A stretch of 64,000 nt of DNA, taken from NCBI RefSeq assembly GCF_003937945.1, contig NZ_RSEC01000061.1, positions 124,001 through 188,000 on the forward strand. Reading direction: 5' to 3'. Source of the DNA: Amycolatopsis eburnea (lineage in GTDB: Bacteria > Actinomycetota > Actinomycetes > Mycobacteriales > Pseudonocardiaceae). Positions 8,040 to 16,218 of the stretch are shown piece after piece. Below the pieces are notes generated by a model. That model was not told the DNA's origin and ran no database searches. It saw only the letters and a program-made list of their open reading frames with translations. The position numbers and the translations under genes are program-made. Positions within the stretch are counted from its first letter, which is position 1, and each line of letters starts with the position of its first letter.

Positions 8040-8687
8040 ATGACCGCCTCGGAAGTGGACGGACGAGTCCTGGTCGACGGGCGGAGCTTCGACCCCGAAT
8101 CCGCGAACTGGGTCCGGGAACTCAGCCCGGGCAGCCCGACCTTCGAAGCCGCCTGCCGCAGGCTGTACGCGATGCTCTTCAAGATCGCGCGGGGAGAGAC
8201 CGTCCGCAGGTCGCCGACCCTGCGGCTGACCGGCCCGGAGCTCGAGGACCTGGCCCACCAGGCCGCCGCCGACGCGCTCATGCGGATCACCCGCAAGATC
8301 GGCGAGTTCCGCGGCGACGCGCAGTTCAAGACCTGGGCGTTCAAGTTCGTCATCCTCGAGGTGTCGACGAAGGTCGGCAGGCACTTCTGGCGCGACCACC
8401 GCGTGTTCCCCGACGGCGGCGAGACCGGCCGCGCGCCGGCCGCCGCCGGCGACGAACCGCTGCGGCAGGTCGAGGCCAACGAGCTGCGGGCCGCGCTCGG
8501 CCGCGCCATCGAGAACGCGCTGACCGAACGCCAGCGGACCGTCTTCGTCGCGCTGGCCATCGACAACATCCCGATGGACGCCCTCGCGGCGAAACTGGAC
8601 ACCAACCGCAACGCCATCTACAAGGCGATGTTCGACGCCCGGCGCAACATCCGCGCCCACCTGGTGGCCCACGAATTCCTGTCCTGA
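8040..8687 (+). CDS. Sigma-70 family (ECF-type) RNA polymerase sigma factor
   Basis: About 215 residues. A region 2-like part (LEDLAHQAAADALMRITRKIGEF, then FKTWAFKFVILEVSTKVGRHFW) is followed by a region 4 helix-turn-helix (ALTERQRTVFVALAIDNIPMDALAAKLDTNRNAIYKAMFDARRNIR). This is the two-domain plan of ECF sigma factors. ATG 8040 was chosen because homology begins there; the frame stays open to 7917. No anti-sigma gene adjoins it, although a zinc-finger anti-sigma candidate lies at 29532. The palindrome at 7869 suggests that it belongs to the same regulon as its neighbours and could relay the signal. Confidence 0.8.
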   Translation: MTASEVDGRVLVDGRSFDPESANWVRELSPGSPTFEAACRRLYAMLFKIARGETVRRSPTLRLTGPELEDLAHQAAADALMRITRKIGEFRGDAQFKTWAFKFVILEVSTKVGRHFWRDHRVFPDGGETGRAPAAAGDEPLRQVEANELRAALGRAIENALTERQRTVFVALAIDNIPMDALAAKLDTNRNAIYKAMFDARRNIRAHLVAHEFLS

Positions 8688-8692
8688 CCCGG

Positions 8693-9637
8693 CTACGGGC
8701 GCACGCGGATGATCGTCTTCCCCTTCTTGCGCCCGGCCGGGTTGAAGGCGGCGACGGCGTCGTCCAGGGACGCGATGGTGCCGATGTTGGCCCGCACCCG
8801 CCCGTCGCGGACCCGCCGCACGATCTCGCCCAGCTGGGTCCGGTCGGCCTCGACCACGAAGTCGATCGTGCGGCCGTCGGCGGGCCGGACCTCGGGCGGG
8901 CCGGCGATCGTGACCAGCGTTCCGCCGGGCCGGACCAAACGTGCCGAGCGGGCCCCGAGGTCGCCGCCGAACACGTCGAACACCAGGTCCACGCCGCCGA
9001 CGTCCGCCAGTTCGTCGTTCTCCAGGTCGACGTACTCGTTCGCGCCGAATTCCCGTGCGGTGTGCGCGTCGGCCGCGCGTCCGGTGCCGATGACGTAGGC
9101 GCCCGCCTCGCGCGCGAGCTGCGTCGCCATCGAGCCGACGGCGCCGGCCGCGCCGTGCACGAGGACGCGTTGTCCCGCCTCCAGGCGGCCGTGCACGAAC
9201 AGGCCCTGCCACGCGGTGAGGCCGGACATGACCACGCCCGCGCCGGTGGTGAAGTCGACGTCACCGGGCAGCGGCGCCAGGTTGCGCGCTTCGACGACCG
9301 CGTACTCCGCCAGGGTTCCGTCGCGAGTCCAGTCCGTCAGGCCGAACACCCGCTGGCCGACCGACAGCCCGGCGGCGCCGTAGCTCAGCGCGGAAACCAC
9401 GCCGGCCACCTCGTGCCCGGGGATCGACGGCGTCCGGTCGTGGCCGCGCCGGTCGACCCAGGTCGAGGGCCACGACAGCTCGTCCCAGGTGAACCCCGAC
9501 GCGTGGACCTCGACGACCACGTCACCGTAGTTCGCCCCGGAGAGGTCGGCCAGCTTCGCCACGTCCGGATCGGGACGCTCGGCCAGTGTCATCCCCGCCC
9601 GGCCGGCGGCCTCGTCCGTCACCACGATCGCCTTCAT
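8693..9637 (-). CDS. MDR-family quinone oxidoreductase
   Basis: 314-residue zinc-free MDR reductase. The GroES-like domain (GHEVAGVV, VGQRVFGLTDWTRDG) is followed by the nucleotide fold VHGAAGAVGSMATQLAREAG (about residues 155-174). It is predicted to be an NADPH-dependent reductase of quinones or enones. It starts at ATG 9637; a GTG three codons upstream is possible. It converges on the sigma factor gene (5-base gap) and is divergent from the YjbR-like gene, with the perfect palindrome at 9681 between the two starts. Near-identical architecture is found at 1-428 and 37330-38247. Confidence 0.9.
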   Translation of the reverse strand: MKAIVVTDEAAGRAGMTLAERPDPDVAKLADLSGANYGDVVVEVHASGFTWDELSWPSTWVDRRGHDRTPSIPGHEVAGVVSALSYGAAGLSVGQRVFGLTDWTRDGTLAEYAVVEARNLAPLPGDVDFTTGAGVVMSGLTAWQGLFVHGRLEAGQRVLVHGAAGAVGSMATQLAREAGAYVIGTGRAADAHTAREFGANEYVDLENDELADVGGVDLVFDVFGGDLGARSARLVRPGGTLVTIAGPPEVRPADGRTIDFVVEADRTQLGEIVRRVRDGRVRANIGTIASLDDAVAAFNPAGRKKGKTIIRVRP

Positions 9638-9680
9638 CCGGTCCACTTCCCTTCGTGCTGTTGTCCGGTTGAGGCTACTA

Positions 9681-9696
9681 TGGACTACTTAGTCCA
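9681..9696. promoter_or_regulatory. Perfect TGGAC-N6-GTCCA operator, divergent promoter
   Basis: TGGACTACTTAGTCCA lies 44 bases before the MDR start (minus strand) and 29 bases before the YjbR-like start (plus strand), so one site can control both. Confidence 0.75.
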
Positions 9697-9724
9697 CTCA
9701 GGTCCACCCGAAGGAGCCGAGCAC

Positions 9725-10144
9725 ATGGACGGACAGCAGGTGCAGCGGATCGCCGGTGATCGCGCCGCGAGCCTTCCGGACGCCGAACTCGAGCGGCGGT
9801 CCGCGCCCGACTGGGGCCTCTGGAAGGTGCGCGGGAAGGTCTTCCTGCTCATGACCGACCTGCCGGGTCACCCGGTCGTGATCCTGAAGGCCGACCCGGA
9901 CCACGCCGCGGCCCTGCGCGAGCAGCACGCGGACATCACCCCGGGCTACCACATGGACAAGAAGCACTGGATCACGCTGACGGGTGGCGGCACCGTCGAC
10001 GAGGAACTGGTCGAGGAGCTCGTGCTCGACTCCTACCGGCTGGTGGTCGAGGGGCTGCCGCGGTCGCGGCGGCCGGTCGTCCCGGGCACCGCCGGCCGCG
10101 GTCAGATGGCCAGCCCGGCACCGCCCGACACCACGATTTCCTGA
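9725..10144 (+). CDS. MmcQ/YjbR-like protein
   Basis: 139-residue protein of the MmcQ/YjbR family (CyaY-like fold, often linked to nucleic-acid binding but without a proven activity). The signature WGLWKVRGKVFLLM, then VVILKADPDHAAAL and GYHMDKKHWITL, is clear. ATG 9725 has AAGGAG about 10 bases upstream. Its last 43 bases overlap the 3' end of the convergent SDR gene, so its C-terminal tail PGTAGRGQMASP is shaped by two overlapping frames. It shares the palindrome at 9681 with the divergent MDR reductase. Confidence 0.85.
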   Translation: MDGQQVQRIAGDRAASLPDAELERRSAPDWGLWKVRGKVFLLMTDLPGHPVVILKADPDHAAALREQHADITPGYHMDKKHWITLTGGGTVDEELVEELVLDSYRLVVEGLPRSRRPVVPGTAGRGQMASPAPPDTTIS

Positions 10145-10848
10145 CCGGTCACGTAGGCGGCCTCGTCCGAAGCCAGGAACGCGACGGTGCCCGCGATGTC
10201 CTCGGGGCGGCCGAGGCGGCCGAACGGGTTCTGCTCCGCCATCGCCGTCATCGTCCCCGCGACGTCGTCGGTTTGCGTGCCGAGCGCGGTGCGCGTCATC
10301 GGGGTGTCGGTGAATCCCGGGCTCACCGCGTTGATCCGGATGCGGCGCGGGGCGAGCTCGAGGGCGAGGGTCGGGAGCATGGCCAGCATCGCGCCGTGCG
10401 ACCCGGCCGCGACGCTGTTGCCGGTGAGGCTGCGGGTGGCGCCGATGCCGACGGTGACGATGACGGACGCGCCGTCGGTCAGCAGCGGCAACGCCTTGGC
10501 CAGCGTGAAGAACTGGCCTTTGGTGTTGACGGCGAACACCTCGTCGTACGCGGCTTCGTCGTAGCTGTCCAGGGTCATCGGAAGGCTGACGCCCGCGTTC
10601 AGGAACAGCGTGGTCAGGCTCCCGAACCGGGCGCCGACTTCGGCGATGACCTTGTCCGTGTCCGCGAGCGAGCGAGCGTCGGCCCGCAGGACCAGAACGT
10701 CCTCCGGCAGCTCCTTCCGTGCCCGGGCGACGCTTTCCTGGCGTTGGCCGGTGACCGCGACGCGGTATCCGCGGCCGTGCAGGGCCTCGGCGGCCGCCTT
10801 CCCGATCCCGCTGGTGCCGCCGGTGATCAGGGCTGTGGGTGTCGACAT
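10102..10848 (-). CDS. SDR-family protein lacking the YxxxK catalytic pair
   Basis: 248-residue Rossmann protein of the short-chain dehydrogenase family. The cofactor loop TGGTSGIGKA near residue 10, LNAGVS near 90 and INAVSPGFTDTPM are typical. The region that should hold the catalytic Tyr-x-x-x-Lys reads NSVAAGSHGAML, so both Tyr and Lys seem absent, and the usual Ser is at best displaced. It may be a non-catalytic NAD(P)-sensing relative or a specialised enzyme. ATG 10848 was chosen because the GTGG start region matches the family. Divergent from the AlkA-like gene across the palindrome at 10900. Confidence 0.85.
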   Translation of the reverse strand: MSTPTALITGGTSGIGKAAAEALHGRGYRVAVTGQRQESVARARKELPEDVLVLRADARSLADTDKVIAEVGARFGSLTTLFLNAGVSLPMTLDSYDEAAYDEVFAVNTKGQFFTLAKALPLLTDGASVIVTVGIGATRSLTGNSVAAGSHGAMLAMLPTLALELAPRRIRINAVSPGFTDTPMTRTALGTQTDDVAGTMTAMAEQNPFGRLGRPEDIAGTVAFLASDEAAYVTGQEIVVSGGAGLAI

Positions 10849-10899
10849 GGTGGTCACTCCGTTCCGGGTGGTCGTCTTGCCGGGCATCATGCCGCAGAG

Positions 10900-10915
10900 T
10901 GGACTATCTGGTCCA
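10900..10915. promoter_or_regulatory. Perfect TGGAC-N6-GTCCA operator, divergent promoter
   Basis: TGGACTATCTGGTCCA lies 52 bases before the SDR start and 26 bases before the AlkA-like start, placing a DNA glycosylase and an oxidoreductase under one site. Confidence 0.75.
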
Positions 10916-10940
10916 GGTCTGCGAAGCTGGAGCCGTGACC

Positions 10941-11654
10941 ATGACCCGCACTGGAAAGCGTGCGACCGAGGAACAGTGTGCCGCCGCCGGGTACCTGGGC
11001 TCGCTGGACGACTCGCTGGCCCCGTGGGTGCGGTCGGCGGGGCCGATCGACGCCTACGAGACGCACCTGCCCGTCGAGGTGCGCAGCCCGCTCGAGTGGT
11101 TCGCCTTCGCCGTCACTTCGCGGCAGCTGAGCAGGGCGAGCGCCGTCGCGATCCACCACCGGCTCGTCGAGCACCTCGGCGGTTCCATCACCGCGGAGCA
11201 GGTCGTCTCGGCCGGTGAGCAGGCCCTGCGCGACGTCGGCTTGTCGCACCAGAAGGCCGAAACGCTCCGGGTGCTCGCCCGGCACGCGGGCGACGGCCTG
11301 CTGGATCCGGGCCTGCTCGCGACGATGACCGACGCCGAAGTCCGGGCCCGGCTCGAGGCGCTGCCGGGGCTCGGCCCGTCGTCGGCGCAGCGGTTCCTGC
11401 TGCACTACCTGCACCGGCCGGACGTCTTCCTGGCCCACGATCTCACCGTGCGCCAAGCGATCACGGCGCTCGACCGGCTGGACCACGCGATCACGCCGAA
11501 GGCCGCGGAGCGGCGAAGTGAGCCCTGGCGGCCGTACCGCTCGTACGCGACGTCCTACTTGTGGGGCTACGCGTGGGAGCACCACGGCGTCACGCCAAAG
11601 CGGACTGCATGGTCCAATGTAAGCCGCGTTCCCGGCGAGAAAGGCGTTATCTGA
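10941..11654 (+). CDS. AlkA-like DNA-3-methyladenine glycosylase (HhH-GPD)
   Basis: 237-residue HhH-GPD base-excision enzyme expected to remove alkylated purines. The helix-hairpin-helix reads LEALPGLGPSSAQRFLLHYL (about residues 145-164), followed by the loop with the catalytic Asp, VFLAHDLTVRQAI. The C-terminal WRPYRSYATSYLWGYAWEH is typical of AlkA-type proteins. ATG 10941 has GGAG nearby; the GTG two codons earlier is an alternative. Its stop overlaps the start of the MFS gene (TGATG), and the operator for that gene (11601) lies inside its last codons. Confidence 0.88.
   Translation: MTRTGKRATEEQCAAAGYLGSLDDSLAPWVRSAGPIDAYETHLPVEVRSPLEWFAFAVTSRQLSRASAVAIHHRLVEHLGGSITAEQVVSAGEQALRDVGLSHQKAETLRVLARHAGDGLLDPGLLATMTDAEVRARLEALPGLGPSSAQRFLLHYLHRPDVFLAHDLTVRQAITALDRLDHAITPKAAERRSEPWRPYRSYATSYLWGYAWEHHGVTPKRTAWSNVSRVPGEKGVI
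11601..11616. promoter_or_regulatory. TGGAC-N6-GTCCA operator inside the glycosylase 3' end
   Basis: CGGACTGCATGGTCCA, 9 of 10 arm bases, 38 bases before the MFS start. It lies within the coding sequence of the upstream glycosylase, so it may give the exporter its own regulated promoter. Confidence 0.55.
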
Positions 11655-12856
11655 TGCGAGACGTGGCACCGAGTGCCGCCCGGCGCGGCGAACGGCTTTC
11701 CCGGGCCTTCCCGGCCGGAGTCGTGTCGCTCGTGGTGTCGTTCGCGGCGGTGGGCTCCACGATCCCGCTGTTCAACGTCTACCGGGCCGAGGAAGGCTTC
11801 ACCAACGCCGATATCTCGATCACCGTCGTCGCCTACTCCGTCGCGACTCTCGGCACGCTGCTGGTGCTGGGCCGGGTGTCCGGCCACCTGGGGCGGCGGC
11901 CCACGTCGATCGCGAGCCTCGGCCTGCTCCTGCTGGGCTGTGTGCTGCTGCTGGACGTGCACCACGTCGGCGTCCTGATCGCGGGGCGGCTCCTGATGGG
12001 CTTCGGTGCCGGCCTGGCCAGCAGCAGTCTCACGTCCTACATCGTCGACGCCGCACCGGCCAGACCGGCCTGGCTCGCTTCGGTCGCGTCGAGCCAGACA
12101 GTCATGCTCGGCCTCGCGGTCGGCGCCATCGGCTCCGGCGCGCTCGTGCAGTTCGGTCCGTGGCCGCGGGAGCTGATCTACCTCGTGGTGATCGGCCTGC
12201 TCCTGCTCTCGGCCGTGTTCATCTTCGTCAGCCCGGAAACCGTGACCCCGGAGCCGGGCGTCTGGCGATCCCTGCGTCCCCGGATCCGCGTACCGGCCGA
12301 GGTCAAGCACCTGGTCCCGGTCGCGGCGGCGGTGTTGCTGGCGACCTGGGCGACCGGGGCGTTCTACCAGGCGTTCGTGCCCGCGCTCGTGGCGGACCAG
12401 CTCCACACGCGCAGCCCTCTGGCGCTGGGGCTGGTGTTCGCCGCGTACATGGGACCGAGCGCGCTGGGTGCGCCGATCAGCGGCCGGTTCGCGCCCGCGG
12501 TGGCGCAGCGGGCCGGCATGCTCGGCTTCCTGGCGGGCATGATCGGCATCATCGCGGCGATCGCGACGGGCGCGCTGGTGCTGTTCTTCGCGGCGACCGT
12601 CGTCGCGGGGGCGAGCCAGGGCATCGCGATCAGCGCGGCCACCCGCGGCCTGCTGGCGGGCAGCGGCGTGGCGGACCGGGCCCCGATCTTCACGGTGGTC
12701 TACCTGCTCTCCTACTCCGGCGCGACGATTCCCGCCCTGGTCGCCGGTCAGCTTTCGGCGACGTTCTCCCTGCCGCAGATCGCCATCGGGTACGGCGCGC
12801 TCGCCCTCGTGGCCACCGTGTTCACCGTGGTCGCCGCCCGCGATCCGCGGCGCTGA
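11654..12856 (+). CDS. MFS transporter, 12-helix drug exporter type
   Basis: 400-residue major facilitator with about twelve hydrophobic segments. FNVYRAEEGFTNADISI opens the first loop, the motif A-like GRVSGHLGRRPTSIAS follows helix 2, and GRLLMGFGAGLASSSLTSYIVD corresponds to helices 4-5. It is predicted to export small molecules in the membrane; the substrate is unknown. Its ATG overlaps the stop of the glycosylase by one base, so it can be expressed by read-through or from the palindrome-bearing promoter at 11601. Downstream lies a degenerate repeat block. Confidence 0.85.
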   Translation: MRDVAPSAARRGERLSRAFPAGVVSLVVSFAAVGSTIPLFNVYRAEEGFTNADISITVVAYSVATLGTLLVLGRVSGHLGRRPTSIASLGLLLLGCVLLLDVHHVGVLIAGRLLMGFGAGLASSSLTSYIVDAAPARPAWLASVASSQTVMLGLAVGAIGSGALVQFGPWPRELIYLVVIGLLLLSAVFIFVSPETVTPEPGVWRSLRPRIRVPAEVKHLVPVAAAVLLATWATGAFYQAFVPALVADQLHTRSPLALGLVFAAYMGPSALGAPISGRFAPAVAQRAGMLGFLAGMIGIIAAIATGALVLFFAATVVAGASQGIAISAATRGLLAGSGVADRAPIFTVVYLLSYSGATIPALVAGQLSATFSLPQIAIGYGALALVATVFTVVAARDPRR

Positions 12857-12867
12857 CGCGCTCGTCG

Positions 12868-13117
12868 GCGGAAGCGCCGCGCGCGGGGCCTGGGCGGCCG
12901 AGGTCGAAGTCGGCGGGTGTGGGCTGCCCGGCCTGCGCTACGGTGCGCGCCTCGACGCCCGGCGGCGTCAGCGGAACGGCCGCGCGCGGGCCCGACCGGC
13001 CGAGATCGCAGTCGCCGAGCGGGAGCGGCTCGGCGTCGCCAGGTGCGCGCTGCCCGGCCTGCGCCGCTGTCCACACCCCGAGACCGGCTTCCTCAGCGGA
13101 ACGGCCGCGCGCGGGGC
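12868..13117. repeat. Degenerate tandem copies of an AlkA gene segment
   Basis: Two decayed copies (about 12889-12962 and 12994-13087) of the gene segment at roughly 13259-13350. On the minus strand they still read like WTAAQ-G and LPLGD-DLGR, the HhH/active-site part of the adjacent glycosylase. Each copy is preceded by a GCGGAAcgGCCGCGCGCGGGG-like spacer (12868, 12970 and 13095), giving about two and a half units. The copies supply the abnormal C-terminal tail of that gene. Confidence 0.75.
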
Positions 13118-14002
13118 CCGGTGACTGCGCCGCGGGGCGAGGCCGGGAGTGAGTTCGAGTACGCGGACCACCCGGTACCGGTGCGGTCGCCAGGGCCGGT
13201 AGAACGCTTCGACTTCCTTGTCGGCCAGGGCGCGGCCCGCGAGCGCCAATCCGGTCATCCGGCCGAGGTCGAAGTCGCCGAGGGGGAGTGCGTCCGCGTC
13301 ACCGAGCGCGCGGTGCCCGACCTGCGCCGCCGTCCACACCCCGATACCCGGCATCGCCGACAGCAGGCGGTAGACCCCGGCAGGGTCGGCGGCGGCGCGT
13401 TCGAGCTTGCCCGCGTGACGGGCGGCGAGCACGACCGTCCGCGATCGCCGCAGGTCGACTCCGGCTCGCCGCCAGTCCCAGACCGGGATCTTCGCCCACA
13501 CCTCCGGGTGAGGCATGACGCGCATCGCGGCGGGAGCGGTGCCCGGCGCCGGCGTGCCGTGTGCGCGCAGCAACCGGGTCCAGGCGGCCTGGGCGTCCAG
13601 GCCGACGACCCGCTGCTCGAGGATCGCGGGCACCAGCGCCTCGAACACCCGGCCCGTGCGGGGGACGCGCAGGCCCGGCAGCCGGCGCCGAGCCCGGTCG
13701 AGTACGGGGTGGGCGGGCCGGAACTCCTCGGGGTGGTCGTGGGCACCCAGTTCGGCGCGGATGTGCTCGACGAGCTCGTCGGCGCCCGGGCCCCACGCGT
13801 CGACTTCCAGGTCGTCGAGGCGGTGTTGCCGGATCCGGTAGGTGACCGGCCCGGTCGAGGTCAACGCCGTCCGCCACAGGCCGTCGGCCTCCTCGCGGTG
13901 GGCCGGATCGTGCCGTCCGCGCCGCAGGGCCTTGAGCGTCAGCTTCGCGTCCACCGGGAAGGCCGGCCGCCAGTGCAGTGACCGGTCCGGCCGCGCGTCC
14001 AT
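12968..14002 (-). CDS. AlkA-like DNA glycosylase with an aberrant C-terminal tail
   Basis: 344-residue HhH-GPD protein, a second AlkA relative. ALVPAILEQRVVGLDAQAAWTRLL, the hairpin LLSAMPGIGVWTAAQVGHRALGD and LPLGDFDLGRMTGLAL carry the fold and the presumed catalytic Asp. Homology ends near YRPWRPHRYRVVRVLEL (about residue 280). The remaining Arg- and Ser-rich tail is read through degenerate duplicates of the gene itself (12868-13117) and is probably the result of a frameshift or duplication. ATG 14002 was chosen; a longer start at 14077 would cross the operator at 14024. Confidence 0.8.
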   Translation of the reverse strand: MDARPDRSLHWRPAFPVDAKLTLKALRRGRHDPAHREEADGLWRTALTSTGPVTYRIRQHRLDDLEVDAWGPGADELVEHIRAELGAHDHPEEFRPAHPVLDRARRRLPGLRVPRTGRVFEALVPAILEQRVVGLDAQAAWTRLLRAHGTPAPGTAPAAMRVMPHPEVWAKIPVWDWRRAGVDLRRSRTVVLAARHAGKLERAAADPAGVYRLLSAMPGIGVWTAAQVGHRALGDADALPLGDFDLGRMTGLALAGRALADKEVEAFYRPWRPHRYRVVRVLELTPGLAPRRSHRAPRAAVPLRKPVSGCGQRRRPGSAHLATPSRSRSATAISAGRARARPFR

Positions 14003-14023
14003 GATCTTCTCCCGGCTCAACTG

Positions 14024-14039
14024 TGGACTAATTAGTCCA
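14024..14039. promoter_or_regulatory. Perfect TGGAC-N6-GTCCA operator, divergent promoter
   Basis: TGGACTAATTAGTCCA, a perfect 16-bp palindrome including its centre. It lies 22 bases before the AlkA-like start (minus) and 69 bases before the AhpD-like start (plus). Confidence 0.8.
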
Positions 14040-14107
14040 TGATAAGCCGTAAGAGCGGACACCGGGCCGACGCTCAAGACTCACACACCATCGGAGGTTG
14101 ATTCACC

Positions 14108-14626
14108 GTGTCACGATTGGCCGTTCCCGAGGACGTCCCCGCCGAATCGCGGCAGATCCTCGAAGGGGTCGGCGCGCAGCTCGGCTTCGTCCCGGCGATG
14201 TTCACCCTCATCGCGTCGAACCCGGCCGTGCTCGAAGTCGTCACCACCCTGCAGGGGAAGCTGAGCCGGGTGCTGGACGCGCGGACCCGGCACAGCATCG
14301 CCCTGTCCGTCTCGGAAGCGAACGGCTGCGACTACTGCCTGGCCATGCACACGCACGTGTCGTCCGAGTTCGGCGGGATGTCCGATGAGGACATCGCGTT
14401 GAGCCGCGCCGGCGGCTCGGTCGACCCCAAGCGCGCCGCGGCCGCCCGGTTCGCGCACCGGCTCGTGGACAGCCGCGGCCGCGTCAGCGATGAGGACCTC
14501 GCCACCGTGCGGGCGGCCGGGTACACCGACCCCCAGATCCTGGCGATCGTCGCGGTCGCGGTGCAGGCGTTGCTCACCAACTACATCAACAACGTCAACC
14601 AGACCGGCATCGACATCCCCGCCTGA
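14108..14626 (+). CDS. AhpD-like carboxymuconolactone decarboxylase family protein
   Basis: 172-residue alkylhydroperoxidase-type protein. The redox motif is complete in SEANGCDYCLAMHT (about residues 72-85, CxxC with the preceding Glu and following His). Members reduce peroxides through the Cys pair with help from thiol partners. The GTG at 14108 has GGAGG about 10 bases upstream. It begins a run of three co-oriented genes with the PEP-mutase-like and nitroreductase genes, downstream of the palindrome at 14024. Confidence 0.88.
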   Translation: MSRLAVPEDVPAESRQILEGVGAQLGFVPAMFTLIASNPAVLEVVTTLQGKLSRVLDARTRHSIALSVSEANGCDYCLAMHTHVSSEFGGMSDEDIALSRAGGSVDPKRAAAARFAHRLVDSRGRVSDEDLATVRAAGYTDPQILAIVAVAVQALLTNYINNVNQTGIDIPA

Positions 14627-14651
14627 GCGGCCGAACCAGGAAAGGTGCGAA

Positions 14652-15476
14652 ATGCCGGGCTCCGCGCTCTACGAGCAATTCATGGCGCTGCACACCCGCG
14701 ACGGCGGCCTCGTCCTGCCGAACGCCTGGGACGGTCTCTCGGCTCTGCTCCTGGCCGACGCCGGTTTCGAGGCCGTCGCGACGTCGTCGGGGGCGCTGGC
14801 CGCCACACTCGGGCGGCCCGACGGCCGGCACGAAGTCGGCCGCGACGAGCACCTCGAGCACGCCCGCCTGCTCGGCGGGCTCACCGGGCTGCCGGTGAAC
14901 GGGGACTTCGAGGACGGCTACGGCGACACACCCGAAGCCGTCGCGGCGACCGTCGAAGCCGCCGTCGAGCACGGCTTGGCCGGCATCGGGATCGAAGACA
15001 CCACAGGCGATCCAGCCCGGCCCATCCGCGACTTCGACGACGCCGTCGACCGCGTGCGCGCCGCCGTGGCCGCGGCAAAACGGCGCATCGTCGTCACCGG
15101 GCGCACCGACAACTTCATCCAGGGCCGGCCGGATCTCGACGACACGATCCGGCGCTTGACGGCCTTCGCGGAGGTCGGCGCGGACGTGGTGTACGCGCCG
15201 TTTCCTCCCGACCTCGGCGCACTCGGCGCGATCGTCACGGCGGTCGCGCCGACGCCGGTCAACGTTCTCGTGTCACCCGCGGACAAGGTGCTGACCGTCG
15301 ATGAACTGCGGCAGGCGGGCGTCAAGCGCATCAGCTTGGGCCCGTTCCTGTACGCCGGCGCGATGGCCGCACTCGAACGAGCCGCGAAGGCGCTCGTCGC
15401 GGGCGACCTCGCGGCCGCCACCGCGGGCATGGGCTTCGACCGGATCGGCGCACTGATCGCCGGCGCCAAGCACTGA
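14652..15476 (+). CDS. Isocitrate lyase/PEP mutase superfamily protein
   Basis: 274-residue TIM-barrel protein of the PEP mutase/ICL superfamily. VLPNAWDGLSALLLADAGFEAVATSS at the N-terminus, NGDFEDGYGD and IGIEDTTGDPARPI carry the Mg2+-binding acidic residues. The KKCGH loop of isocitrate and methylisocitrate lyase is absent, so this is the 'PEP mutase-like' branch (oxaloacetate or 2-oxo-acid lyase or hydrolase type); the substrate is not determinable. ATG 14652 has AGGAAAGG about 7 bases upstream. Middle gene of the 14108-16163 unit. Confidence 0.85.
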   Translation: MPGSALYEQFMALHTRDGGLVLPNAWDGLSALLLADAGFEAVATSSGALAATLGRPDGRHEVGRDEHLEHARLLGGLTGLPVNGDFEDGYGDTPEAVAATVEAAVEHGLAGIGIEDTTGDPARPIRDFDDAVDRVRAAVAAAKRRIVVTGRTDNFIQGRPDLDDTIRRLTAFAEVGADVVYAPFPPDLGALGAIVTAVAPTPVNVLVSPADKVLTVDELRQAGVKRISLGPFLYAGAMAALERAAKALVAGDLAAATAGMGFDRIGALIAGAKH

Positions 15477-15515
15477 CGTACCTCCACCACCACTCGGAAG
15501 AAGAGGCAGATCGCC

Positions 15516-16163
15516 ATGGATCTCGACAAGCTCATGAACCAGCACCTCACGAGGGCGTTCGACGGCAGCAAAACGATTCCGGAGGAGTCCCTCCAGCAGC
15601 TGCTGCGGTTCATGCGGTCGGCGCCGACGTCGACGAACATCCAGCCCAACCACTTCTACGTCCTCGCGTCGGCCGAAGCCAAGCGGCAGCTCGCCGACAA
15701 CCTGGGGGAGCGGTTCCAGGACAACGGCGCGAAGATCCTGAACTCGTCGCACACCCTCATCCTCACCACCCGGGCGGACGTGCCGGACAGCCACCTCGAC
15801 GACGTGTTCGGCAAGGAGGACGCCGACGGCCGGTTCCCCGATCCGGCGAAGCGCGCGATGTGGCAGTACATGACGCGGGACTTCCTGAACCTGCGCAACT
15901 ACGCCTACAAGGATCTCAACCACTGGATGGAAAAGCAGACGTACCTGGTGATGGGGATGGCCATGATGGCGGCCGTCGAACTCGGCTTCGACGCGACGCC
16001 GCTGGAAGGGTTCGACCCGACCAGTGTGGACAAGGCGTTCAAGATCCGCGAAACCGGGCACACCACGACCGTGCTGCTGGCGCTCGGCTACCCCGACGAG
16101 GAAAAGGCCTACAAGGGCCCGATTTCGCGGTTCGACGCGGATCGCCTGTTCACCTTCATGTAG
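15516..16163 (+). CDS. Nitroreductase family flavoprotein (NfsB-like)
   Basis: 215-residue FMN enzyme of the nitroreductase superfamily, expected to reduce nitroaromatics or quinones with NAD(P)H. LLRFMRSAPTSTNIQPNHFYV (about residues 29-49) forms the FMN-binding N-terminal part, and GMAMMAAVELGFDATPLEGFD plus LLALGYPDEEKAY the C-terminal part. Start ATG 15516 follows GAAGAAGAGG. It fits the theme of electrophile detoxification in this region and is last in a three-gene set behind the palindrome at 14024. Confidence 0.88.
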   Translation: MDLDKLMNQHLTRAFDGSKTIPEESLQQLLRFMRSAPTSTNIQPNHFYVLASAEAKRQLADNLGERFQDNGAKILNSSHTLILTTRADVPDSHLDDVFGKEDADGRFPDPAKRAMWQYMTRDFLNLRNYAYKDLNHWMEKQTYLVMGMAMMAAVELGFDATPLEGFDPTSVDKAFKIRETGHTTTVLLALGYPDEEKAYKGPISRFDADRLFTFM

Positions 16164-16218
16164 ACCGCGGACGCACCGGCTGCCCGTCCCGCCTCGCGGG
16201 CGGGCGGCCGGTGCGGGC

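Noticed and set aside
8056..8071. TGGACGGACGAGTCCT resembling the operator
   Set aside because: It is within the sigma factor coding sequence, the centre shows no AT-rich pattern like the others, and codons explain it.
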